From CAYMLL01 sp964390645 (GTDB lineage Bacteria > Planctomycetota > UBA8108): a stretch of DNA of 18,618 nt. The stretch lies in contig CAYMLL010000144.1 of NCBI GenBank assembly GCA_964390645.1, forward strand, positions 1 through 18,618. The letters are read 5' to 3'. How positions within the stretch are numbered: position 1 is the stretch's first letter; every line of letters begins with the position of its first letter. The notes under the pieces were generated by a model. The model worked only from the letters and a program-made list of their open reading frames with translations, was not told the origin of the DNA and did not search any database. Of this stretch, positions 7,091-14,700 are shown in pieces. Made by a program: the position numbers and the translations under genes.

Positions 7091-9724
7091 ATGACTCGCA
7101 CTCGCGCGCCGGCACTCCTATTGACGGCACTCACTCTCCTGCTCCCCGTCTCCTCCAGCGCCACGGCGGCGGAGCTTCAGCTGCAGACGGGCGACAGCAT
7201 CTGTCTCCTCGGCGGAAGCGTCGCCGAGCGCATGCAGCACGATGGCTGGCTCGAGGCGATTGTACAGACACGCTTTCCCGGCATGGAGCTGCGCTTTCGC
7301 AACCTCGGCTTCTCGGGGGACGCTGTCGATCACCGGCTGCGCGGCAAGAACTTCGGCTCGATCGACGACCATCTGACGATCCACAAGACCGACGTCATCC
7401 TCGCATTCTACGGATTCAACGAGTCCTTCGCGGGAAGCGCCGGCGCCGATTCGTTCAAGAGCAAGCTCGACAAGTTCGTACGCGACCGCCAGAGCAAGAA
7501 GTACAACGGCGAGAGCACGCCCCGCATCGTCCTCTTCTCGCCGACCGCCAACGAGGACCTCGGCAGCTTGCATCTCCCTGCCGTGAAGGAGCGTAACAAG
7601 CTGCTCGACACCTACGAGCACGTGATCAAGGACGTTGCCCGGGCGAGGGGCGTGACGTTCGTCGACATCTTTCATCCGACCAGGAGTCTCTTTCGTGACG
7701 CGGAGAAGCCCCTGACGATCAACGGTGTCCACCTGAACAGTGCGGGCAACAAGGCTCTGGCAACGATCATCGCCAACAAGCTCTTCGGCGACAGGGACGA
7801 CGACGGCGTCCTGGTCGAGAAGGTGAGAGCCGCGGTTGTCGACAAGAACTTCCTCTGGTTCAACCGCCACCGCACCACCGACGGTTTCAACGTCTACGGC
7901 GGCCGCGCCGGCCTCAAGTACAAGGACAAGGTCGACGGCTCGCAGACCACCAACCGTCAGGTCCTTCAGCGCGAGATGCAGATCCTCGACTCGATGTACG
8001 ATCTTCGCGACACGCGCATCCAGGCCCTCGCCCGGGGCGAGGAACACGCGGTGGACGACAGCCAGACGCCGGACTTCATCCCGGTACGCACCAACAAGCT
8101 GGGCAAGGGAGACCAGGGCGCCCACCTCTTTCTCGGAGGCGAGGAGGCGATCTCCAAGATGAAGGTCCACGACGGAATGAAGGTGTCGCTCTTCGCGACC
8201 GAGGAACGCTTCCCGGAGCTCCAGAATCCGGTCCAGGTGGCCTTCGACACGCGGGGACGCCTGTGGGTCGCCGCCTGGCCCACCTATCCCCACTGGACGC
8301 CCAAGCAGCCGATGAACGACAAGCTCCTGATCCTCGAAGACAACGACGGCGACGGGAAGGCCGACGTCTGCAAGACCTGCGCCGGCGACCTGCAGAACCC
8401 GACCGGCTTCGAGTTCTGGAACGGCGGTGTGATCGTCGCGAGCTGTCCCGACCTCCTCTTCCTGAAGGACACCGACGGTGACGACCGGTACGACGTACGC
8501 GAGAGGATTCTGCACGGCCTCGGCTCGGAAGACACTCACCACTCCGCGAACAGCTTCGTCCTCGACCCTGGCGGCGCGCTCTACTTCCAGGAAGGCACCT
8601 TTCACCGCTCGTCCGTCGAGACACCCTGGGGCGTCGTACGCAACCGGGACGGCTGCGTCTGGCGTTTCGAGCCGCGAACGTGGAAGGTCCATCGATTTAT
8701 CCCCCACAATTTTGCCAACCCGCACGGCCACGTGTTCGATCGCTGGGGGCAGAACTTCATGCACGACGGTACGGGCGCGGTTCCGTACCACGCAGCGCTG
8801 TTCTCGAGTCATATCGACTACCCTGCGAAGCACCCGCGCCCGCCGACACTCTACAACCGCCGGACGCGACCGTGTTCCGGCACCGAGATCCTGTCGAGCC
8901 GCCACTTCCCCGACGAGTTGCAGGGCAACCTCCTCGTCGGGAACGTCATCGGCTTCCTCGGAATCCTGCAGTACCGATTTGAGGACCTGGACTCCGGCTT
9001 CGGCGCCAAGGAGATTCAGCCCATCGTGCAGTCGACAGACCAGAACTTCCGACCCTCCGACTTCGAGATCGGACCTGACGGAGCCCTCTGGTTCACCGAC
9101 TGGCACAATCCGATCATCGGCCACATGCAGCACCACATCCGGGATCCCAGCCGAGACAAGCTGCACGGCCGCGTCTACCGGGTCACCAGCTCCAGCCGTG
9201 CGCTCCTGCGTCCGGAAACGGTCCACGGAGAGAGCGTCGGCAAGCTGCTCGATCTCCTCAAGTCGACGGACGATCGGCTGCGCTCACGTGTGCGCATCGA
9301 GCTCAGTGGTCGCCCGACGGACGACGTGATCGCGGCCCTCGGCAAGTGGCTGAAGAAGCTCGATGCCAGGGACCCCGATCTCCAGCACCACCTGCTCGAG
9401 GCTCTGTGGCTGCACCAGAGCCACGATACGATCAACGAGGCGTTGCTCAAGCGAGTACTGCGCTCGACCGACTTCAGGGCACGCGCGGCCGCGTCGCGCG
9501 TCGTCGGCTACTGGGGCGATCGGCTCGAAGCGCCGCTCGATCTCCTCGCGGTGCAGGTCGTCGACGAGCATCCCCGTGTGCGCCTCGAAGCGGTGCGAGC
9601 GTGCAGCTTCTTCCGCAGCTCACGAGCCGCGGAGGTCGCGCTCGAGTCCCTGAACAAGCCGCACGACAAGTTCCTGAAGTTCGTGCTCGACCGCACGATG
9701 AAGCAGCTCGAGAAGTTCGACTGA
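7091..9724 (+). CDS. Secreted SGNH-hydrolase / membrane-bound-dehydrogenase-type beta-propeller / HEAT protein, no haem domain
   Basis: An 877-residue protein starting at ATG 7091, with GGAGA eight bases upstream; the frame is open further upstream but only as non-coding extension. Residues 1-27 are a signal peptide (LLLTALTLLLPVSSSATAA). Residues 28-235 form an SGNH/GDSL-like domain: LLGGSVAERMQHDGW with Ser43, AFYGFNES, and TINGVHLNSAGN with His214; Asn replaces the usual Asp before the His. Residues about 379-700 are a propeller of the planctomycete 'membrane-bound dehydrogenase' type: NPVQVAFDTRGRLWVAAWP, two calcium-loop-like motifs (DNDGDGKAD, DTDGDDRYD), and FEIGPDGALWFTDWHNP. Residues about 715-877 are HEAT-like helical repeats. 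Relatives commonly end in a cytochrome c domain with CxxCH; none is present here or in any frame just downstream. The likely site is the periplasm. The substrate is unknown, probably a sugar or sugar ester. Confidence 0.88.
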   Translation: MTRTRAPALLLTALTLLLPVSSSATAAELQLQTGDSICLLGGSVAERMQHDGWLEAIVQTRFPGMELRFRNLGFSGDAVDHRLRGKNFGSIDDHLTIHKTDVILAFYGFNESFAGSAGADSFKSKLDKFVRDRQSKKYNGESTPRIVLFSPTANEDLGSLHLPAVKERNKLLDTYEHVIKDVARARGVTFVDIFHPTRSLFRDAEKPLTINGVHLNSAGNKALATIIANKLFGDRDDDGVLVEKVRAAVVDKNFLWFNRHRTTDGFNVYGGRAGLKYKDKVDGSQTTNRQVLQREMQILDSMYDLRDTRIQALARGEEHAVDDSQTPDFIPVRTNKLGKGDQGAHLFLGGEEAISKMKVHDGMKVSLFATEERFPELQNPVQVAFDTRGRLWVAAWPTYPHWTPKQPMNDKLLILEDNDGDGKADVCKTCAGDLQNPTGFEFWNGGVIVASCPDLLFLKDTDGDDRYDVRERILHGLGSEDTHHSANSFVLDPGGALYFQEGTFHRSSVETPWGVVRNRDGCVWRFEPRTWKVHRFIPHNFANPHGHVFDRWGQNFMHDGTGAVPYHAALFSSHIDYPAKHPRPPTLYNRRTRPCSGTEILSSRHFPDELQGNLLVGNVIGFLGILQYRFEDLDSGFGAKEIQPIVQSTDQNFRPSDFEIGPDGALWFTDWHNPIIGHMQHHIRDPSRDKLHGRVYRVTSSSRALLRPETVHGESVGKLLDLLKSTDDRLRSRVRIELSGRPTDDVIAALGKWLKKLDARDPDLQHHLLEALWLHQSHDTINEALLKRVLRSTDFRARAAASRVVGYWGDRLEAPLDLLAVQVVDEHPRVRLEAVRACSFFRSSRAAEVALESLNKPHDKFLKFVLDRTMKQLEKFD

Positions 9725-9802
9725 CGGGAGACCCGGACAGCGGCCGGAAGAACCAGAGGTCCTCGAGAGCGACCACTTCCGCGTCCCTCCGGGGGGCCCA
9801 CA

Positions 9803-9830
9803 CCGGGAGACTCCACGCGTCTCAACCCGG
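9803..9830. terminator. Bulged hairpin in the convergent gap after the SGNH-propeller gene
   Basis: CCGG-GAGAC, a seven-base loop, then GTCTC, a three-base bulge and CCGG. It overlaps the stop codon of the acyltransferase gene (9822-9824) and lies 78 bases after the stop of the plus-strand gene. It has no T tract. It could slow both converging polymerases. Confidence 0.25.
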
Positions 9831-11024
9831 CAGTGATCCATCGTCTCGGTGGCCGTCCAGCATCTCCTGTACACGCGACTCCAGTGAGTCGATAAGCTCG
9901 CCCGCGCCCTTGCGTCGATCCGCCTTCGGGTCGACCGCGATCGACTCTCCGAAGCGCACGGTGACGCGACGGTGACCGCGGATCGTCGCGCTGTACTTGC
10001 CGATGACGTCCTCCTCGAACTTGTCGAGGGTCTCCGCGATGCGCTCGAGACTCGGCCGGTTCTCGACGTAGTCGCCGGGGTAGCTGAAGAGCTGCACGAC
10101 GAGGAACAGGTCGTCCAGATCATCATTGAGCCGCTTCGCCTTCGGATCGTCGACGGCGAGGTCCTCGAGGTCGGCCAGCGAGCGGCGCCTCAGGTCCTTG
10201 ACACGCTCCGGAATCGTCGCTTCGCCCGGTTGAAGGTCGTGGCGGTCCTCTAGACGCCCGAGGATCGTTCTCGCGAGAGCATCGATGCGCTCCGTCAACG
10301 GCCCCTGCGAAGCCTCGCCGAGATACTCGATCTCCTTCAGCGTAAGGAGCGCCTTGCCGAGTCCGTAGATCCTCTCCGGCAGCGTCCTGTCGACCCGCGG
10401 TCGCCAGTAAACGCGCCGCTCGAGCTCGGTCGCCAGCTCGAGGAGAGACGGCGTCGGATCGTCCATGTACTCGTACTTCAACGCACACGGAATCGCGACC
10501 ACGGGGCGCTTCGCCCGGCGAGCCGCGGAAACGGCGATGGCGGCGGCACCCTCACGAAACGGTGTGACCCGATCGTTGCAGTGGTAAACCTCGCCCTCGG
10601 GGAAGATCACCAGAGGGTTGGGACGCTCCTTGATGATGTCGACGGCGGTCTTGAACGCCTGCAGGTCAGCGCCTTCGCGGTCGATGCTGAAGACTCCATG
10701 ACGCTGGAGCAGCCAACGGCCGATGACCCCTTCGGAGTCAAAGACGTGCCAGGTCGCCATGAAATAGAACGGCCGCCCGACGACGTCCGCCGCGTCGTAC
10801 ATCGAGAAGGCATCGGCGTGCGTCGCATGATTCGGCGTGATCAGGACTCCGCAACCGGAGGCCACCGCGTCGCGAACAAACTCCGCGCCGCAAACCTCGA
10901 CGTCGAAGACTCGCTGGCTACGACGCCGTTTCCAGCGGCGCAGCAGCCGCGCACAGCGAACGAGTCCGGGGGACAGGGCCGGCTTCCAGCGCCGGGGGGG
11001 GGGAGCCATGCGGTACGGGTTCAT
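9822..11024 (-). CDS. PlsC-type 1-acyl-glycerol-3-phosphate acyltransferase family protein with long C-terminal extension
   Basis: A 400-residue protein. The acyltransferase motif HX4D is NHATHAD (His66, Asp71), motif II is GVFSIDREG (residues 110-118), motif III is FPEGE (141-145) and motif IV is KRPVVAIPCALK. These define the PlsC superfamily, which transfers an acyl chain from acyl-CoA or acyl-ACP to lysophosphatidate or a related acceptor at the inner face of the cytoplasmic membrane. A normal PlsC is about 240 residues; here about 190 further residues follow, rich in Leu, Arg, Asp and Glu and predicted helical (KAKRLNDDLDDLFLVVQLF), of unknown role. The N-terminus is basic rather than a clear membrane span. 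Starts at 11024 and 11009 are both possible and neither has a good Shine-Dalgarno. A run of ten C follows the second ATG within two codons and is a likely slippage site. Confidence 0.88.
   Translation of the reverse strand: MNPYRMAPPPRRWKPALSPGLVRCARLLRRWKRRRSQRVFDVEVCGAEFVRDAVASGCGVLITPNHATHADAFSMYDAADVVGRPFYFMATWHVFDSEGVIGRWLLQRHGVFSIDREGADLQAFKTAVDIIKERPNPLVIFPEGEVYHCNDRVTPFREGAAAIAVSAARRAKRPVVAIPCALKYEYMDDPTPSLLELATELERRVYWRPRVDRTLPERIYGLGKALLTLKEIEYLGEASQGPLTERIDALARTILGRLEDRHDLQPGEATIPERVKDLRRRSLADLEDLAVDDPKAKRLNDDLDDLFLVVQLFSYPGDYVENRPSLERIAETLDKFEEDVIGKYSATIRGHRRVTVRFGESIAVDPKADRRKGAGELIDSLESRVQEMLDGHRDDGSLPG
10994..11003. repeat. C10 (minus strand) homopolymer at the start of the acyltransferase gene
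   Basis: Ten consecutive G on the plus strand, read as CCC CCC CCC C encoding Pro-Pro-Pro in MAPPPRRW. It lies two codons after the ATG at 11009 and seven after the ATG at 11024. A change of one base would frameshift the whole protein. Confidence 0.9.
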
Positions 11025-11117
11025 CGAACCCGAGACTCGTCGAACGGGATTGAAACATCAACCGTCCGACACGGCACCCGCTTCAACGCTCCGGCCGCCG
11101 TCGAGCCCGGGCGCCTC

Positions 11118-11163
11118 GTCCCCGGGACACGACGGTATCCCGCCAGGTCCCGGTCCCGGGGAC
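11118..11163. repeat. 11-base perfect inverted repeat upstream of the bS21 gene
   Basis: GTCCCCGGGAC (11118-11128) and GTCCCGGGGAC (11153-11163) are exact reverse complements separated by 24 bases, and each arm contains a CCCGGG palindrome. It lies about 190 bases before the predicted bS21 promoter and about 95 bases upstream of the acyltransferase start. It could be an operator or a structured 5' leader of the acyltransferase mRNA. Confidence 0.5.
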
Positions 11164-11353
11164 TGCGTCACGAACGGCAGGACCGGCTGCACAGCCCCGA
11201 GAATCCGTGAACGGCCTGTCGAGCCCGCGCCGCGTGTTCCCGGGTCGCCGCCCGACCTCGTTGAGCGCAATCCGTGCAGCGGCAACCATTTCCGTCGTCC
11301 CCCGGAAGACCCGGCAGCCCCCCCCGCACGACACGGCGAGGCGGGTTTCCCCC

Positions 11354-11382
11354 TTGCGAAGCCTTCCGGCGACCAGTAGACT
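11354..11382 (+). promoter_or_regulatory. Predicted sigma-70-type promoter of the bS21 gene
   Basis: TTGCGA (11354-11359), a 17-base spacer and TAGACT (11377-11382) each match four of six consensus positions. Transcription would begin near 11389 and give a leader of about 60 bases before ATG 11449. Confidence 0.4.
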
Positions 11383-11433
11383 CCTTCCCTCCGTGCCATC
11401 GGGGGGGACGTTCGTGGTCCCCCTCTCCCGACG

Positions 11434-11440
11434 AAAGGAA
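11434..11440 (+). promoter_or_regulatory. Shine-Dalgarno of the bS21 gene
   Basis: AAAGGAA eight bases before ATG 11449. Confidence 0.65.
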
Positions 11441-11448
11441 CTGACTGC

Positions 11449-11676
11449 ATGTCGATCCGAGTTGCCGCGCGACCCGGCGAGCCCTCCGAGCGTTTCCTGA
11501 TGCGCTTCAAGCGCATCTGCTCGAAGTCCGGCCTCTTCCGCGAGATCAAGAAGCGCCGGAGTTACGAGAAGCCTTCCGACAGACGCCGACGCGAGCACAA
11601 GGAGCGTATCCGCGCCGTCGCCAAGGCGAAGCGCCGCGAAGAGCGATTCAAGGCCCGCAAGCGCAAGGCTCGCTGA
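11449..11676 (+). CDS. rpsU: 30S ribosomal protein bS21
   Basis: A 75-residue, very basic protein. The central ERFLMRFKRICSKSGLFREI and the following KKRRSYEKPSDRRRRE are the signature of bS21, which binds the small subunit near the 3' end of 16S rRNA and helps initiation on mRNA. The N-terminus carries a short family-like MSIRV start, and the C-terminus is a Lys/Arg-rich tail (KAKRREERFKARKRKAR). The length is in the usual 55-80 range. It is a single-gene unit with its own promoter and Shine-Dalgarno, between a divergent acyltransferase gene and a convergent giant gene. Confidence 0.97.
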   Translation: MSIRVAARPGEPSERFLMRFKRICSKSGLFREIKKRRSYEKPSDRRRREHKERIRAVAKAKRREERFKARKRKAR

Positions 11677-11712
11677 TCACGCCCCCCGCAGCACGTTTCT
11701 GCCCGGGCGAGA

Positions 11713-11733
11713 GGCTCGTCGACCCTCCGAGCC
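11713..11733. terminator. Short inverted repeat between the bS21 gene and the convergent CotH gene
   Basis: GGCTCG (11713-11718) and CGAGCC (11728-11733) with a nine-base loop lie in the 67-base convergent gap. The position suits a bidirectional terminator, but the stem is short and has no T run. Confidence 0.25.
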
Positions 11734-11743
11734 GGCCTGCGTC

Positions 11744-14700
11744 TTATCCGCAAGAGAGGGGATCGTCCGTGGTCGGGTCCACACCCGGCAAGGGGTAGGG
11801 TGCCGCCGGCGGATCCCCGCCGCGGAACAGGAACGTCAGCAGATAGACCGCATCGGTGATCTCCACCTCGCCGTTGTCGTCGACGTCACTCGCGTCGAGG
11901 CAGCGGGACGGGACCTCCCCCCGGAACAGGTAGCCGAGCAACCTGACGGCGTCCGACAGGTCCGATCCACCGTCGAAGTTCGCGTCGCCGCGTAGGAAGG
12001 TCCCGTCGGTGGGAGCCTCGCTGCCGAACGCTCCCTGGTCCGCGCCGTCGCGCCCGGCGCCACGAGATGGCGAAGCGTCCTGGAGACGAAAGTCCTCCGC
12101 CGCGACATCGCGAAACATCGGCGACACGTCGATGTTGCCTTCCCCGGGAAAGCCACCCGCGATGTTACTGAACGTGAGCTCGACGGTCGCTCGACCCTCC
12201 AGCCAGAGATCCTGGTGGTTTCCCCGAACGATCGCGCTGTCGAGCTCGACGCGGGCGACCCGAACGTCGTTCGTTCTCGCGTCGACTTGCACCCCAACGA
12301 GGTTTCTCGTCAACGTGACACGGCGGCATCGCAGCCTGGCGCCATCCCGGGCCGCGATCCCGTCCGCACAGTCGTACACGATTGTCGTCTCGACGTACGG
12401 GGTGCCCGGGCCGCTCACAACGACACCGCTTCCCCCTGTCCGGCGAACCGTCGTGCCTTCAATCCAGGCGTTCGATCCTGTCAGCCGGATGCCGTCTCCG
12501 CCGCCGTCCTCGACTCTCGAGTCTCGTATCACCGACCGCGGCGTGGAGCTCGAGATGAGCTCGATGCCATGAGCGCCGCGCGCCAGCCGCGAGATGGTGG
12601 AGCGCTCAATTCGTGCGAATCCCGAGTCGTTCAAGACACCGCCAACCGTCCCGTCGAAGCTCGAACCGACCACCCGGAGCTCGTTCGACTCTCCCTCCGA
12701 GACGACTGCCCAACCGTCCACCTCGGAAACCGCGCAAGCGTCGAGGACGAGGCGTGCCCCGTGGGTAACGTGGAGAGCGCCGCGACGGCCGAGGGGTCCG
12801 TCCACCATGCCGATCGCCCTCTCGATCACGCAATGCGTGAACATCCCTCGCGCGTCCGGTCCCGCCAGGAGAATACCGCCCCAGTAGTGGCCACAGTCGA
12901 CCGCGCGGAAGCTCACGGGGTCCGACGCGGTGCCGTTCACCTCCAGCCGGCCACGAACCACAAGAGAGCTTCCGGGCTCCAGAAGGACCGTGACCCCCGC
13001 GTCGATCGTCAGGGTCCTGCCTCCGTCGACGCGAAGCTCTCCACTGACGACGTAGGGACTGCTCGCCGCCGACCAGCGTGTCGTCGACAGCGAACCGGAG
13101 ACTCGAGTCGGCTCGGGGCTCGAGATCAAGGTCACGCGCTCCGTTTCGAGAGTTTCTCCGAGCTCACCGACGGAGCTGACAACGGAGAGCTGCCCGTCGT
13201 GAAGGACCGCGATCTCCCCGTGCCATCGGCCGGTTCGCGGGTCGTACACCGCCGGGTCACCATCGACCCGAACGGAGACCGTGCTCGTGCTGGGCGCAGT
13301 TCCTCCCACCGTGATCCGTGGCTCGCCCACCAGGAGGTCGTTCGAACACCCGGCGACACGAGGAGACGTGTAGATCTCCGGATCGATCGTCATGTCGTTC
13401 GAGAACGCGACCACGTTCACGCCCACGACGGCAATAACGTTGGTGCCTACAACCAGCAGATCAAGTGCGTCGCGGAGATCCACGATCTCGACGGCGTCCG
13501 CCTCCCGGGTGTCGTCGGCGACCGAGTCGTGGCGGACCTCCCCGCTGACGTTCCGACGGTGGATCTCCACACCGTTGAGAAAGAGAACGTAGCCGTCGTC
13601 GAAGCGGACCGACAGGGTCAGGTCATCGACGCGCTCCGGATCGGCCAGCTCGAAGTCGTGGCGAAGAAAGACGGTGGTCACGTCCCCGCGCATCTCCTCC
13701 TCGAGTCCGGTACAGTCGTCGCCGTCCCCGAATCCGAAGCCACCACAACCGTAGGCCCACCTGGAGTCGTCGTAGTCCCGTTCGGCCCATCCTTCAGGTG
13801 GATCACGATGTCCGATCCAGTAGCGCCAGAGATCACCGGAGCGAACGAAGTACGTCGGCTGCACGCCGACGGTGAGCTTCTGCGGCAGCAGTCGTCGCAA
13901 CGCGTCCTGCTGCTCGACCACGAAGCGTCCCAGCTCGTCGATGCCGACGTCGTCGAAGTGCTGTCTCAGTAGATCCAGGCGTGGCAGCATCTCCTCGACA
14001 CTGAACGGTCCATCGAGCATCGACTGCAAAATCGTGAGATACCGCCGGATGAGGAGAGGGTGCGTTGTGAGTCGAAGCACCGACGGGCTCGACATGCGGA
14101 AGAGGCCGGATCCCGGGCGACGAAATCCCTCCGCCTGATCCCAGATCAGGAGAACCCACCGGCCGGTCGAAGGTCGGCGGTAGATGTAGTAGTCCTCGCC
14201 GGCGTTGGTCGCGATGCTGCCGTCCTGATTGGAGAGGATCATCTGCGTCGCCAGCACACGAAGCCACTCGTCGACGTCCAGAAGCTCCGAGACGCGATCG
14301 AGGTAGCGCGCGTCGGACGTGTTCGTAAGCACGTCGGTCAGCTCGATGACGTCCGAGTAGTCGTCGATGTCCGAGTTTGTCTCCTTCTCGTAAATCGTCC
14401 GATAGGCGCCCGGAGATCCGCCACGGTAGACCAGGTTGGCGTCCGTTCCCGCTCCGAGATCCCGACCACGGTAAAGGTTGCCGTCCGCGTCGCCGGGAAA
14501 CTGTCGATCGAGGAAGCTCGTGTCGTAAGCCTCGAGACGCTGGTAGATGCCCCCGTGACTGCTCTGAAAGCTGCCGTTCACGGTCAACGCGAGAAGTGTC
14601 GATGCGAACACCGGGATATCGGCGCGACGCAGGAAGCTCTGCGCGATATGGCCGACGTCCGCGTCGAGCACCGCCAGGTTGACTCGATCGATTCCGTCGA

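Larger units (their letters stand above)
11025..11448. other. 424-base divergent spacer between the acyltransferase and bS21 genes
   Basis: No ORF here looks coding: the open frames on both strands are Arg/Pro/Gly/Ser-rich shadows. The spacer holds the inverted repeat at 11118-11163, the predicted bS21 promoter at 11354-11382, the bS21 ribosome site at 11434-11440 and several G or C runs. The acyltransferase promoter should lie in its left part but was not recognised. Confidence 0.6.

Noticed and set aside
8370..8384. CKTC in the propeller as a haem-binding motif
   Set aside because: Haem c needs CxxCH; the residue after the second Cys is Ala, and the segment belongs to a propeller loop.
7118..9226. 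Minus-strand ORF of 702 residues opposite the SGNH-propeller gene
   Set aside because: Val/Asp/Glu-rich antisense shadow; no motifs.
12215..13972. Plus-strand ORF of 585 residues opposite the CotH gene
   Set aside because: Antisense shadow, His/Arg/Asp-rich, no start context or domain.
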